This document shows, in pieces, positions 10,580-22,135 of a DNA stretch of 64,000 nucleotides (positions are counted from its first letter, which is position 1; each line of letters begins with the position of its first letter). This DNA is from Saccharomycopsis fibuligera x Saccharomycopsis cf. fibuligera (lineage: Eukaryota; Ascomycota; Saccharomycetes; Ascoideales; Saccharomycopsidaceae). A program made the position numbers and the translations under genes. Under the pieces are notes generated by a model that did no database searches, was not told the DNA's origin, and saw only the letters and a program-made list of their open reading frames with translations. The DNA is taken from contig CP012811.1 of assembly GCA_001936135.1 (NCBI GenBank), forward strand, positions 2,914,001-2,978,000, read 5' to 3'.

Positions 10580-11947
10580 CTAAAGTTTGGTTTTCAAATC
10601 TTCTTCCCAGTCAAGCTCCCTGATAAACTGTTCAGCAAGCTTACCATATTCATCGTGCATCCCCAAATACTGTTTGGCATTACCACTACTACTAACGCCT
10701 TTCATCACTCTTGCATGAATTCCTTGGATAATTACCGCTAATCTATAACATGCAAAAACTTTACCATACCCCCAATGCTTGAAAATTATACTGCTTCCTT
10801 GCGGGGCATTGATTGTGGTTTTCGTGCCGGTGCTAACTAGCCATTTTTGCAAGTTACCGTTATTGGCTTCAACATAGTTGTCTTCATTGATGACTTGATC
10901 ATGGTAGTACGTTAGAATTGTTTTGACAAATTTTTTATTATGCAGATACTCTTCCTCTTGTTGCTGCTGTGATTGTTCTTTTCGGTTTGACTCCTTATGG
11001 GTGCTGAGTTTCTCTGGAACGTAGAAATTCTGCAACAAGTTCGCAAGATCAAAGATCGGGTTCCCCAAGGTTGCGAGTTCCCAGTCCAAGATAGCAATAA
11101 CTTGCTTTGTTTTCAAATCAAATATAAAATTGTCAATTTTGAAATCACCATGGATCAACATTGGCAACTCAGCGTCATGTGGGGAAGTAGAAATGAGAAA
11201 TTGAGAAATGTGACGGAAGTGAGCAATAGTGCCAGTTTTGGGCTGACTAGCTTGTAGCTTTTCAATTTGAGAAAGTGCATTCACCTGTCTCTGAAAATAC
11301 GTAAGTTTTTTCTTTTTAGATTTCGGTTTAGTGCTGTTGTCGCTCTGCTTTGGCTCTGCGAAAGAATTGACCAAATCAGTGACTGCCAACTGGTGAATCT
11401 GAATAAGCGCATTAATGACGCTATGCCAAAATTCAAGACGCTCTTCGCTCGATAACGAAGGCATCTTTGGATCATGAAAGATATGGCCGTCAACAAATTC
11501 TGACATATAAAACACTACTCCCAAGAATGCATCCTCATCTTCATCCTCACAAAGCAAAAATGGGGCAGCAACAGGTACACGATTTTGCTGCTGTTTTCTT
11601 TTCAAGTTAACTTTAGCAATATCATAATTGATCCAAAATTCTCTTTCAATATTATGAGCTTTTCTGCTAATAAGTTTGCTTGTGGGCTGAGGTTTTCTTC
11701 TCAATGTAAAACGCTTTCCTTCAGCGTCTGTGATCAAATAGGTGGGGTTGGACTGGCCATACTTGAATTGGGCAATTTGCACCGGAAGCTGAACAAACGG
11801 CCATTGTTGTTGCGGACCTAAATGGATTTTACTGTTTTTTTTGAGTTGTTGCTTGGAAAGCTTGAAGAAGGCATTGAGCCTGGAAGCATCTATTGGGTTT
11901 CTGACGGGACCAATGTCTTTATCTGTAGCGACGACTCCGGTGCTCAT
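10580..11947 (-). CDS. Aminoglycoside-phosphotransferase-like kinase (ACAD10/11 kinase-domain type)
   Basis: A 455-residue protein of the APH/choline-kinase-like fold. Visible landmarks are a P-loop-like region with QSNPTYLIT, the catalytic loop LIHGDFKIDNFIFD (about 263-276) and the metal-binding ILDWELATLGNP (about 285-296). This combination matches the kinase domain fused to acyl-CoA dehydrogenase in animal ACAD10/ACAD11, which acts on 4-hydroxyacyl-CoA substrates. In fungi the kinase is free-standing and its substrate is not established. Two low-complexity inserts (Lys-rich near 210, Gln/Glu-rich near 330) interrupt the fold. No targeting signal is evident. The gene runs in the same direction as GTS1, about 1 kb downstream of it. 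Confidence 0.85.
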   Translation of the reverse strand: MSTGVVATDKDIGPVRNPIDASRLNAFFKLSKQQLKKNSKIHLGPQQQWPFVQLPVQIAQFKYGQSNPTYLITDAEGKRFTLRRKPQPTSKLISRKAHNIEREFWINYDIAKVNLKRKQQQNRVPVAAPFLLCEDEDEDAFLGVVFYMSEFVDGHIFHDPKMPSLSSEERLEFWHSVINALIQIHQLAVTDLVNSFAEPKQSDNSTKPKSKKKKLTYFQRQVNALSQIEKLQASQPKTGTIAHFRHISQFLISTSPHDAELPMLIHGDFKIDNFIFDLKTKQVIAILDWELATLGNPIFDLANLLQNFYVPEKLSTHKESNRKEQSQQQQEEEYLHNKKFVKTILTYYHDQVINEDNYVEANNGNLQKWLVSTGTKTTINAPQGSSIIFKHWGYGKVFACYRLAVIIQGIHARVMKGVSSSGNAKQYLGMHDEYGKLAEQFIRELDWEEDLKTKL

Positions 11948-12817
11948 CTTTAGTCTGTCGGGGATCTGCGCTTGAGTCTGAATATGGAAGGCGGAAACCG
12001 GAAAAGGAATTAAAACAGAAAAGGTCCTGATTTTGACGTGCTACTGCCACTGCCAAAGTCAATGTTAAATAGTACTGGGGAATGAGTGAGAGAGTGAGAG
12101 AGTGAGAGAGTAAGGCGAGCTGCAATATCAGTTAGAGGGGAATGGCTGGTTATTTATACTTGTTTGATTACTAGTAACTCTTCAGTGTTGAATTTCAGTA
12201 CACATAGCAGTGGTTCCCCGACACAAAGTAAAGTGGAATCGGAGCTGTCTCGGGTGAAGTTACCCAATCAATTAGTCTCAAGAGAACTAAACATCCACGC
12301 CTAATCTGCTAGACAGTAAAAGAATTAGAATGAGAGCCGCTTGACTGAGAATGGAAGCTGGTCCCGGCCTATCCAGGTTCTTCAATTGTAATGTACACCA
12401 GCAACCAAAACACTTGTGCTTTGCAATTTAATGACATCCTTTTGCAGAACATTAATTGGCACTAGTCAGATAGTTTTTCTATTTACCCTTAGAGCAGCTC
12501 TGAATAGCTTTACTAGCATTTTACTATGCTGTCCGATGATTCGATACAGTCTTTTCTATGCAACGTAAAAAAAAGAAAAAATAATGTAAGGAAAAGAACC
12601 CATGTAAACAATGGTGCCCAATTTTACTGTAGATCAAACAGCTGCAGCTGAAAGACTACTAATTTTCAATTTTTCTGTTACGGTGATTTTTTGCAATTTA
12701 ACTAGCTACTTAGTGGATTTGTTAACTGGACAGAATGTATTTTTTTCTCATTCATTTTTTAAATTCAAAAGTGTATATGATGGCTTACAACCAATTGATA
12801 TACAATTCGATACACAA

Positions 12818-12851
<34 letters not shown>

Positions 12852-12913
12852 AGAAAAAAAAATCAAACATTAATTTTGCTTATATAACACTGATAATGCA
12901 TTTAGCATCAATT
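11948..12913. promoter_or_regulatory. Upstream region of the kinase-like gene and 3' region of GTS1
   Basis: The first 255 bases above the kinase ATG contain no ATG on the coding strand. They include a GAGTGAGA simple repeat (about 12081-12110). An A30 run (12819-12848) lies just past the GTS1 stop. A plus-strand frame at 12611-13114 overlaps GTS1 antisense and is not accepted. Confidence 0.55.
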
Positions 12914-14927
12914 TTACATCTGGAAAAATCCAGTACTTTGGTACAAATTAGGCTGCTGCTGCTGAGATTGCTGGAACTGAGGTTGTCCGAACGACTGTTG
13001 TTGAGTAAATTGGGGTTGGAATTGTTGTTGCAGTTGTTGGATAAATTGAGGTTGAAATTGCTGCTGCTGCTGTTGAAATTGCTGCTGCTGCTGTTGAAAT
13101 TGCTGCTGCTGTAATTGCATCGCTTTTTGCTGCTCCTCTTGCTGTTTTAGCTGCTGGAGCTGATTTAGAGAAAGCTTACTACTAATGTGATCAGTACTGT
13201 TATTACTTTGAGGAGGCGTGCTTATGCTTTGAGCAAAGCCAGTCTGTTGAGCAGCAAATGGGTTACCTGTGAATGAGGGCTGCTGCTGCTGTTGCTGTTG
13301 TTGTTGAGATTGTACTTGTTGTTGAGGTTGCGAAAATTGTGCAAATGGATTGCCAGTGGGTAAGGCTTGTAATGACCCTGTCGGTACTGACTGTCCCATA
13401 ACAAAAGGATTGACTCCAGTCTGTTGATTTAAAAATGGATTTTGCTGAGCAATTCCTGTAGTATTACCAGTATTAAGGGTGGTGGCTGCATATACAATTC
13501 CGGTATTTGGATCCACAATATTGGTGGTTTGCTGTTGCGCGAGTTGTGGTACCTGTTGTTGAGTCTGTAATAGATCATCACCATCAAAAAGCTCAGTTAC
13601 TGGCTTTGATACCTTATCATTGACATCAATAATCTCATCGTCATCAAGTAAATTATTGCTACCACTTTCTCCTAACCAATCACCATCGTCTTTCACCGGA
13701 GTAAGCACTCCACTTCTTTTGGGCAATGCTGGCTTGTTCTCTGGCTCTCTACCATGTCTATCATGACTAGCAGTACTACTACCTCCTCCATTGCGTTCTG
13801 CTTCTCTTCTAGCTCTTTTGGATTGCTTCTTAGTCTTTTTTATGATTTCAAATGCAGTGAAGTTATCTCCTTTAGCCAAAATTAGTGCCTCAATGATATC
13901 CTCCATGTTGTTGATACCGGTTTTCTTTGCAAATCGTCCTGCTTCTTTACGGTACACTTCTTCTTCAAAAAGACTGATTTTGCGTCCAGTTAATGTTGGC
14001 AAATTTGAAGGATCAAAGTCTTTTTTGCTTTGGCTGACACTATTTTTACGAGACGGGGACGAAACACTGTTGGACTTATTTCTTGAAAACAAATTGAACC
14101 GGCTACCACTACCGCTGCTAAATTTGCTTTTACCAGAAGAACGACTATTATTTTGGTAATAATCCTTCGAATCATGCCCGTTGTTGTTGCCGTAAATATC
14201 ATCATCATAAAATCCCAGACTGGTATTTTTATTCTTTGAATATCCAGCATCCTCGTCATCGTTATCATCATCAAAAAAGGCATTGCTTTTACGTCTGTTG
14301 GCTGTGTGTCTGCCACCGCCTGAACCATTTCTATGTCCGTACCTATCATCATCATCAACTCCACCACGGTGACGACTACCGAATGTTGGACTAGCAACTG
14401 AAGAAGGCGACAAGTCAGCTTCTGGCTCAGGGTCCCCATAAGTATATTTTTTCAAAACATATTTTTCTCTGAACCATTTATCAATTCCTGTTTTGTCGTC
14501 TTCATCAAAAGGAAATGGAACCTTGCGCGGGTTCCATTTTTGGTTTGCTTTCTTGTTTCCAATGCGGCGCAAGCGTTCAATTTGATCTTCGTTCCACTTG
14601 TCCATGGTGAGTGACTTGACTTTGGATATATGGGTGCCGAGCTTGCGATGGTAGGAAACGCAGCGACCACATAAAAAGATTCCGATGTTCCAACTTGCCC
14701 ATGCTGTTTTGATAAGTTAGTAAATCATTTTCTATTATATAAGTTTAATACTAATTGTAGAAAGTGAGTTTGAAATTGACACCCTGTATATTATCATAAT
14801 GTGTTATTCACGTAATGTACATACTAGGAAACGGGGCTTTACATTCGGCACACTCGTTTTTGTTGTCGCGAGCATTAATGAGGATCTTAAGCTCCTCTTG
14901 AGTTCTGAGCTGCTGGCGCTTAGACAT
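12914..14927 (-). CDS. GTS1: GTS1-like ArfGAP/UBA/polyglutamine protein (two exons)
   Basis: The coding sequence joins exon 1 (14925-14927 ATG down to 14825) to exon 2 (14703 to 12914) and gives 630 residues. Exon 1 begins MSKRQQLRTQEEL and ends after CAECKAPFP; exon 2 resumes with WASWNIGIFLCGRC. Together they form the ArfGAP zinc finger with C26, C29, C46 and C49 and the HRKLG arginine at residue 54. A UBA-like helical region follows the RKISLFEEE segment (roughly 270-335), and the last 200 residues are Gln-rich with PFAQ/NPF-like motifs. S. cerevisiae Gts1 has the same order (ArfGAP, UBA, Q-rich) and is linked to endocytosis, stress tolerance and metabolic oscillation. The gene is divergent from MND1 across 354 bp. 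Confidence 0.92.
14704..14824 (-). other. Spliceosomal intron in GTS1 (121 bp)
   Basis: Read on the minus strand, the donor is GTATGT, the branch sequence TACTAAC lies close to the 3' end, and the acceptor is CAG. Splicing joins A|CA to make the Thr of the PFPTWASW block, restoring the ArfGAP zinc finger exactly. All three yeast signals are present. Confidence 0.95.
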
Positions 14928-15281
14928 TGAGGTAGTTTTTGTGTTATGAGTGTTAGATACTTTGTAGTGGCTTAATACCCAGTCTATCCGATGAAGGCCT
15001 CAGATGCTGTGGCTATAGCCCAGTGTTGACATATTGAGTATCGATGATAATCTTAGGAGACAGCTAAGGCACGAAAGATATTGTCATGTGACCAGTATCA
15101 AGTGATACTTTATGTGCACTACAAGTCTACTAATTGGACTCCAAAACGAACAGCGTCCTCAACTCAACATCACATACAACATCGCAGTATATGCTCGGCG
15201 CTTAATATCTTTTTTCTCTTCTCTTCTCTTCTTTTCTCCTCTGAATTGCGTCTATAACATTGACACTAACCAGCTATCATC
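14928..15281. promoter_or_regulatory. Divergent GTS1/MND1 promoter
   Basis: A compact 354-bp shared interval. It contains CATGTGAC near 15084, a CACRTG-type E-box as bound by Cbf1-like factors. TCGGCG at 15195-15200 resembles only part of the meiotic URS1 element. The plus-strand part nearest MND1 is CT-rich. Confidence 0.5.
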
Positions 15282-15987
15282 ATGGTATTCCGCCACCTCT
15301 TGTACTAAGCTGCCAATTGTAACCAATACTAACCACACTGAAACACCTAAGCCTCCAAAGAAGAAAGCAAACAGTCTCGACGATAAAAAAACTAAGCTCC
15401 TCAACTTCTTCATGGAAGACTTTGCCTTCTACAGCATCAAGGAGATTGAGTCCATCGCCAGCAAAAAGACGGGCATCAGCTCGATGCAAATAAAAGATAT
15501 TTTGCAGTTGCTTATCGACGATGACTTGATTAAGTACGATAAGTGTGGTTCCATGAACTTGTATTGGTGCTTCCAATACGAATTGACAAAGGGGTTGATT
15601 GTTAATTATTCGAAATACAGCCAGTTGATGGACACTGCGGTCAGCGAGAAGCAAAAATTATTGGACGTTATTAACCAAGCAAAGGCTAGCAGAACAGATC
15701 AAGTGGAAGGTTCGTCTTCTAAGCAAACGAGAAAGCAGCTTCTTGAAGAAATAGCTGCCCTTAACAGCACTAAGCAGCAGCTTGCTATGGTAATATCATC
15801 ACTTAAACAAAATGACCCAGCACGTCTTGAGGAAATGGATGGCGAGTTGCAGCGCTACAAAGAGCAGGCCGAACTCTATGCTGACAACGTTGAGGCGTTG
15901 GTGGGGTATTTGGCTAGACAGCATGGACTTCCGAGTGGACAGTTAAAGCAGGAGCTTGGGATTCCGGAATATTACGAAGATTTGTAG
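15282..15987 (+). CDS. MND1: Meiotic recombination protein Mnd1 (two exons)
   Basis: The joined coding sequence is 15282-15284 plus 15352-15987 and gives 212 residues, close to S. cerevisiae Mnd1 (219). The spliced N-terminus reads MPPKKKANSLDDKKTKLLNFF, matching the yeast start pattern MGPK...SLQEKKNRILNFF. The winged-helix DNA-binding domain follows (IKEIESIASKKTGISSMQIKDILQ, then DKCGSMNLYWCF), then a coiled coil (about 85-185) and the C-terminal ELGIPEYYEDL, like the yeast FGIPEEF end. Mnd1 pairs with Hop2 and stimulates Dmc1/Rad51 strand invasion at meiosis. An unspliced frame from an ATG at 15112 would give 291 residues with an unrelated N-terminus and is less likely. Confidence 0.93.
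15285..15351 (+). other. MND1 intron directly after the start codon (67 bp)
   Basis: The donor GTATTC follows the ATG immediately. A perfect TACTAAC branch site lies at 15327-15333, and the acceptor is AAG at 15349-15351. The non-consensus donor and AAG acceptor are offset by the ideal branch site, the correct reading frame and the restored Mnd1 N-terminus. Confidence 0.85.
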
Positions 15988-16476
15988 TAGCGGTTTGGTA
16001 TAAGTAAAAATAATTAATTTTCTTGCGCCCATGGTAGTTATTACTTTAGCAATTGTGCTATCATGTTGGTAATGATAACCGCACAATAACGAGGGCGCTT
16101 GAGAACACGCATTGAGGGGCTAAATAGCAGCCGACGTTGTATGATGATGATACTGTGCGGAGTGTTTGATGTGTTTTAGCTGGTGATTGGCGCACCCGCC
16201 GCGTTGCTGGTAGAGCCGCCGCCCAGGAATCTTTTGGGGAAGCACTGGCCGTTGAGTGTTTTGCAAAACAGTTCTCTTATCCATGAGCTTTGTAATTGTT
16301 CTGTATTTGTTGATATATTCATATACTTCTTTATTCAATCACCACTCCATCCTGCCAACTGTTTATTTAACGTTGAACGTCTGTTTCTGTCTGTTGTGTA
16401 TTCCAATATATCTACAATCCGCACACTGCTATCACCTTATCGCGCATTCTTCCGCGGAGGCTAAAAATAACTCGAG
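15988..16476. promoter_or_regulatory. Upstream region of the MSN2/4-like gene
   Basis: 489 bp between the MND1 stop and the next ATG. The last plus-strand ATG before the start is at about 16282, leaving about 190 ATG-free bases as the likely leader. A 72-codon minus frame (16120-16338) is unrecognised and not supported. Confidence 0.5.
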
Positions 16477-19400
16477 ATGGCGAGCGACAATCGCAACTTC
16501 CACCTGTTCGCACTAGAGGCTCACAGCTTCTTCCCGCTTGACACCACCACCGACACCAACAACAGAAACATTAACAACACCGATGATAACACGAATGACT
16601 TTCCCACCATGACAAACCCCAACTTTCAAAGCGACGACCCCAATGCTGCCGCTTCTGCCTCTTCTTCCTCGATAGCCACAGCCAACAAAGACCTTCTCCT
16701 CCAGATCTACTCCGGCGTCAATGTGCTAAACTTGAATAATCAATCGCTTCTCTCGACTACCTCATCCAGATCGCTTACTCCAAACTCCTATCAGCACACG
16801 AATAGTAGCAACCCAAATCCAAATAATAGTAATAGCATTGGAAACAGCTTCACCCCAGAATCGCAAGTCTCATTGTCCCCGGCATTAATGGCACCGCTTG
16901 ACAGTGATAACCACAGCGCTTACGGCACAACTACCGAAGATGACACATCAACAAAGTTCAATTATATTAGACCCAACACCGGCGACAGCACCAGTACCAA
17001 CTTTCATGAAAATACAAGCAGTTTTCAGCAACCGTCTTCATCTTTATCTTGCTCGAATTTGGAGTTGAATGACAACGATTTGATCATGAATTTTTTAAAC
17101 AACCCGGCCGGTAATAACCAAAAGTTAACAATGACTGCTACAACCACCACCAGCAGCGATTCAACTTCTAGTTCACCATTAGCCTTCCACACGGCTTCCA
17201 AAATACAGCAACCAGATACTTTTAACATAAATAGTACAGACAGTTTTAGCATCACTACGGCAATTTCGCCAAATAATAGGGTTGGTATAAGCAATAATAA
17301 TATTAGCAATATTAACTTTCACCACAGCAATGGCAATGGCGGTGCCTCATTTGCCAAATCGGACGAATTAACATTTGACATAGATTCCGAGTTTCTAGGT
17401 GTTGGAACTGGACTGCTGAATATTGAAGAAAGTAGTGGGCCTTTTGCAAACAACTACAACAAAGCAAGAAATAACAGCAATCTGACCATCAGCGAAATTG
17501 TGCGTGATAATGATACCCAAATGGCCATCACAGAGGTGCCGGTGTCAAATGCATCCAAGCCAAAACGCTTGGACTTCAATAATAGTGACGCTTTGCCGAT
17601 CAGAGAAATAGATGAGGCTGATTTAGTTGCTGGATCAACGAAATTACCAACCTCTCAACAAGCACCACCAGCACCGCAAGTACGGACAAACTTGGCATTT
17701 CCTACCCATATAAAAGCTAAGATCATGAATCAGCAGCAACAGCAACAACAGCAGCAACAGCAACATACTATGAAAAACAAAAATAACCCACTAAGGATTG
17801 CTATTGATAATACTCAATCGCTGTTCAGACCAGGTCATACTCGAAATGGTTCGCTTTGCTCCATGATGGGCAAAACTAGTCTCTTGTCGCCAATGAGTGC
17901 CAGTGCAGTTGGTCCTAAAAAATTTTCTTCTGAACTAACCTTAGATATTGTTGCCACTAGAAAAGACTTTTCTAGTAATAACAGCTTGAAAACTCCTGCT
18001 TTTCAAACATCTGTGCTTGATTTCTCACAGCTGCAGGACCTGAAGAAGAAAAGCCATCATAAAGTGCAAAAATCAGGAATCTCTAAAAGCAGCACCAATA
18101 CCAGTCATCATAAAAAATCACAAAGTTTAAATAGCCAATCATTCAGCAGTCTTACTAGCTTGTCAAATCAAGAATTGGACAAAAAGTTTGTTAATATCTC
18201 AAGAAATTCATTGCACTCATTGGCTAACAATAATAGTAGTAGTGGTAACATCAACAATAATGTTAATGGGCACGGCCAATATCCTCCAATTACACCAATT
18301 ACAGCCGGAAATACACCACTAGCTACGCCAACTAGCAGAACGATTCCAGTGCTACAGCCTCAACATCATAATTTTCACGGAAAAACTCTTTCACAAATGT
18401 GCGGCAATAATTTTTCTCCAATAAATAATGGTTTCCAAGAAATAAGTATACCAAACGAATACAGTACGCAAAAAGTGGATCAGAAATATGAAAAACCTTT
18501 AGCTTATAATGATAATAACAACAAAATTGGTAATAGGTCAGAAAGCGATTCATTTTATGCTTCAATAGTTGCTACGAGTGGTGATGAAGCGGCCAATACA
18601 AACGAAATCGAGCCCACCAAATCAGTAGATTCTGAAAAATGTACATCCCAGGAATCAGCGCTGCAGCCTACTATCACTATCGATAAAACAGGAACCGGGA
18701 ATAGCAGCAGCAGCTTGGGCAAATACGAAAGTTTTATTTCAACTGACAACTTGTTTGATGATAAAGATGGTATAAAATTTGATCTTGTCTCCAGTGATGA
18801 TAATGATGAGTGGAAAACCAATCCGTTTGATGGTAACCATGGGCTTTCGAATAGCCCTGCAGAGATTGTTGATAACCCTGATGGTGCAGTTCAGGAATCT
18901 GGCCTTCCTGATAATATCACTATCAATCCGTCTAAACTTACTTCGCCAATATCTCGCTCGTTCACCAACTTTTTCAAACTGAAGTCTGATTCCAATAATC
19001 TTAACATTGGAGCCCTCAATAATACCAGCTTTAATTTCAATCTGGGTGATGATGACTTGAACAAAATTTTGCCATTGGCAACTCCAGATGATAGGCTCTA
19101 CGGTATACCTGAACTTGTGCGCCAAAACCAAAGTCAAAGCCAAATTCATGGTCAAAGTAACTATCAGCCTAACTATAATAGCATTGACGGTAATAACAAC
19201 ACTAATTTTAATACCTGGAAAAGTGATAAACTTTCTGATGATGGTTTCAGCAACTCCAGTTCTGATGGCATCGACATGAAGTTCAGATTCGAACTATTTG
19301 ATAATGATAAGTTTTATGCTTCTGATGAAGAACTAATTAATGATGAAGCTCGAGCTGCTGTAGCTATAGATAATGATGATAATGATAATTTTGGCATTAT

Positions 19401-20682
19401 TGATATTGGTGACATTGATAATGATAATGATGACGATAATGAAATTGACAGTGATACGCCAAACTATAAAGCGCTTTTTCAGGACGTCAGTAACAACATC
19501 AATTACAAAATCATGAAGTCAAAAAAGTTGAAATCTAATAATAACACTGAAAGCAGCAATATTAATTCCGGTGCTAGTACCAACGCTAATTCCAACAGTG
19601 AAATTCTAGGGGATAGCCACAGCCACCAACGCAAAAATTCTTTAACTACAAAAGCGTCGTTGAAAGACAAGCTTACACGAAAAAAGTACCATACCAAGCA
19701 TATATCAATCGATATCGAACCCGTAAAAAAATTGCAATCCAAGAGCTCAGGATCTTCTTTAGGCGGCTGCTCATTGAAAGAGAAACTCAAATCACCGACT
19801 GGGATACTTAACAAGAAAAGCAAGCAAATACAACAACTGTCTCAACTGCAACAACTGCAAAATTATGCTGCTGGCGGCCTAATTGCTGGTGTTAATAATA
19901 GTAACTATTTAAGAAACAGGGCAGCATCAGTGAATTCAAGTCTTGATAACTTGAGCATAGTTAACTCTTTAAATGGTGGCTCGTCGATTTTCTCGAGTCA
20001 CACAGGAAACAGCAGTATTTATTCAGCTACCACCAACGAAACGCATCCAGAAGATAGTAAAGGTAGAGGTTTTATTTCAAATCATAAAGATGGTGCAGTT
20101 GCTGATAATAGCTATAATGTAAATAACAGTAGTTCAAAACAAGGACCTCTACAGCAACCGCCGATGAATAAATACCTGGGTACGGTCATTCAAAACACAA
20201 GAAATGAAAACACTGCAAATATTCATAAAAAGTCATCATCATTGCCGGTAAATAGGTTTACAGGAGCCGTACCAAATCGTATCTCCCCAAATTCTTCCGA
20301 TCCGACCATCATTTCTCAAGCAAAGCCTTTCCATACTAGTCATAGTGACAACACTGCTACTGCCAATAATGCCAATGGGCATTTTGCCAACATGAGCCAA
20401 CAACAATCCATGTTTATTACTGCTGCCCATACACATCCAGAAATTCCGGTTAAACAGCCCTCGAGACGCGGTCGTAAACCAAGCACAGACTATGATCCAA
20501 CCAAAATTTTTAGCTGCTCGTTATGTCCACGAAAATTCAAGCGCCAGGAGCACTTGAAGAGACATTTTCGGTCATTGCACACTGGAGAAAAGCCATTCAA
20601 CTGTCATTTGTGCGGGAAAAATTTTTCTAGAAGTGACAACTTGGGACAGCATTTGAAAACACATGGTAATGGTTTTAAATGA
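16477..20682 (+). CDS. MSN4: Msn2/Msn4-like stress-response transcription factor
   Basis: A 1401-residue protein, about twice the length of S. cerevisiae Msn2 (704). Two C2H2 fingers lie at the extreme C-terminus: C1347/C1350/H1363/H1368 and C1376/C1379/H1392/H1396, with [15 protein letters not shown] and [14 protein letters not shown]. These are the Msn2/Msn4 recognition helices that bind AGGGG stress elements. The rest is predominantly disordered and Asn/Ser-rich, with a polyQ run near 420, basic patches containing RKNSL and RNS-like PKA-type sites, and acidic Asp-rich segments (about 940-1000) that may activate transcription. In yeasts these factors enter the nucleus on stress when PKA/TOR activity falls. 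MSN2, MSN4 and MNL1 cannot be separated by eye, so the symbol marks the family. Confidence 0.88.
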   Translation: MASDNRNFHLFALEAHSFFPLDTTTDTNNRNINNTDDNTNDFPTMTNPNFQSDDPNAAASASSSSIATANKDLLLQIYSGVNVLNLNNQSLLSTTSSRSLTPNSYQHTNSSNPNPNNSNSIGNSFTPESQVSLSPALMAPLDSDNHSAYGTTTEDDTSTKFNYIRPNTGDSTSTNFHENTSSFQQPSSSLSCSNLELNDNDLIMNFLNNPAGNNQKLTMTATTTTSSDSTSSSPLAFHTASKIQQPDTFNINSTDSFSITTAISPNNRVGISNNNISNINFHHSNGNGGASFAKSDELTFDIDSEFLGVGTGLLNIEESSGPFANNYNKARNNSNLTISEIVRDNDTQMAITEVPVSNASKPKRLDFNNSDALPIREIDEADLVAGSTKLPTSQQAPPAPQVRTNLAFPTHIKAKIMNQQQQQQQQQQQHTMKNKNNPLRIAIDNTQSLFRPGHTRNGSLCSMMGKTSLLSPMSASAVGPKKFSSELTLDIVATRKDFSSNNSLKTPAFQTSVLDFSQLQDLKKKSHHKVQKSGISKSSTNTSHHKKSQSLNSQSFSSLTSLSNQELDKKFVNISRNSLHSLANNNSSSGNINNNVNGHGQYPPITPITAGNTPLATPTSRTIPVLQPQHHNFHGKTLSQMCGNNFSPINNGFQEISIPNEYSTQKVDQKYEKPLAYNDNNNKIGNRSESDSFYASIVATSGDEAANTNEIEPTKSVDSEKCTSQESALQPTITIDKTGTGNSSSSLGKYESFISTDNLFDDKDGIKFDLVSSDDNDEWKTNPFDGNHGLSNSPAEIVDNPDGAVQESGLPDNITINPSKLTSPISRSFTNFFKLKSDSNNLNIGALNNTSFNFNLGDDDLNKILPLATPDDRLYGIPELVRQNQSQSQIHGQSNYQPNYNSIDGNNNTNFNTWKSDKLSDDGFSNSSSDGIDMKFRFELFDNDKFYASDEELINDEARAAVAIDNDDNDNFGIIDIGDIDNDNDDDNEIDSDTPNYKALFQDVSNNINYKIMKSKKLKSNNNTESSNINSGASTNANSNSEILGDSHSHQRKNSLTTKASLKDKLTRKKYHTKHISIDIEPVKKLQSKSSGSSLGGCSLKEKLKSPTGILNKKSKQIQQLSQLQQLQNYAAGGLIAGVNNSNYLRNRAASVNSSLDNLSIVNSLNGGSSIFSSHTGNSSIYSATTNETHPEDSKGRGFISNHKDGAVADNSYNVNNSSSKQGPLQQPPMNKYLGTVIQNTRNENTANIHKKSSSLPVNRFTGAVPNRISPNSSDPTIISQAKPFHTSHSDNTATANNANGHFANMSQQQSMFITAAHTHPEIPVKQPSRRGRKPSTDYDPTKIFSCSLCPRKFKRQEHLKRHFRSLHTGEKPFNCHLCGKNFSRSDNLGQHLKTHGNGFK

Positions 20683-22135
20683 AGAATTGAGCATGCCTTT
20701 ATTTGTGCTTTTGACTTGGTTTATCTCCAGCTGTGTGCTGTTTCATTGTTAACCTTTTAGATCTTAAACTTAATCAAATCAAAATTCTTTCAAATGTTTA
20801 CTTCTTACTTACTGTTCTTATTACTATACTTTTTTTGCTGCCCAGTTTTTAATCTTTTACTTTTTCTTAAATCTTTTTGTTTGCTTTATTTGCCCAAAAA
20901 AAAATTGTGTTTTTCAACATTTAGTTTACACCTTTTTCCATAATATGCTACCAAAATCTCGATATATTTTGTTCAATTAATATGCTACTAATCTTTAAAG
21001 CCTTGAGCTCTCATAATTTTAATCTGGTTTTTAGCTGAAACATACAGTAAAAAAAATGCTGTTTTGATCGTATCTAATTACACATACCCAAATCCTTTGT
21101 TTGGGCACCGCCTCAATATTTTTAATATTGCTCTTTTTTTATAAATTTGCGGTGCTTGCATCATTCAAATAACTTGAAAGAGGTATTCCATTTGATAGCA
21201 ATTTACAAACTCATATTTACCAGTGTGCCAGCACTACCCAAGATTTAAAAATTCAGCAAGCAAATGGGACCGGAGAGCAGTATCCGGTAAGAACATAGTC
21301 AGAGAAAATGTTGAGTCAGAGGCAGAACCCACGGTGGGAAATCTTGTTGGTGAGATACTAAAGAGATAGCATTGAACGTACAATGTCATAAATTGCAATG
21401 TATACTATAATATATTAGAGATTCACTTGTTTTGCAACATTCATTCTGTTTCTCGTATACAGTTATTAATATCCAATCCTGTCTTCCAATTACATTGCCC
21501 AATATTTGTGCCATTATTGCTTCTATTGTGCCGATCAAGTGATTAATCTATTGATCAATCGATTGATTACTCTCCTCCGCTAAATCTGCTGAATACAAAA
21601 CCTACTTTTGAAACTCGATTGGCACTTCTACGTGCATGAGAATAATAAACCTTATTTGCGTGAGAAAATTGACTGCATTTTGCGGAAATCTGTGGCTGCT
21701 ATTTTTGGAATTGATTGAACGAAGAATTGACTGGGAATTTCTTCGCAACTCTTTTTTTGACTGCGGTGCCCATACCTTGTTGAAACAGAACTAAATTGAT
21801 AATAAAGCAAAATTCAAATTTAGTCCAGCAATCTCTACCAAAATAGAAATACTTTTGAGCGTTACAATCAATTTTCAATAAGAATATTATATTAAGAAGT
21901 AAATGCAACAAATAGGAGAAGCCAAACAAAACAAAAAATACAAAATATTAAAATGCTAGTCTAGAAAAAAAATAGAGCGAGAACCGGAACAAAAATGTAG
22001 AATGCGAAAAAATAAAACATGAAAAAACAATATCTAAAGCATCAGAATAATGGGCACCTTTGACTAATCAATAACCAAGGATTTTTTGAGTAATTATAAT
22101 TTTAAAATGTTCGTAATTTTTTTGTTCTAATCAAC
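20683..22135. other. Convergent interval between the MSN2/4-like and CRH1-like genes
   Basis: 1.45 kb, AT-rich, with no accepted gene. It contains overlapping perfect palindromes ATTGATCAAT (21550-21559) and TCAATCGATTGA (21556-21567). A 76-codon minus frame at 21699-21929 is hydrophobic at its start but unrecognised and unsupported. Confidence 0.5.

Noticed and set aside
15195-15203. URS1-like element in the MND1 promoter
   Set aside because: TCGGCG matches but the following bases differ from TCGGCGGCT, so it is too weak to call.
15112-15284. Longer unspliced MND1 start at ATG 15112
   Set aside because: The extra N-terminus has no resemblance to Mnd1 and contains the branch site. The spliced form restores the family N-terminus. 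Kept only as an alternative.
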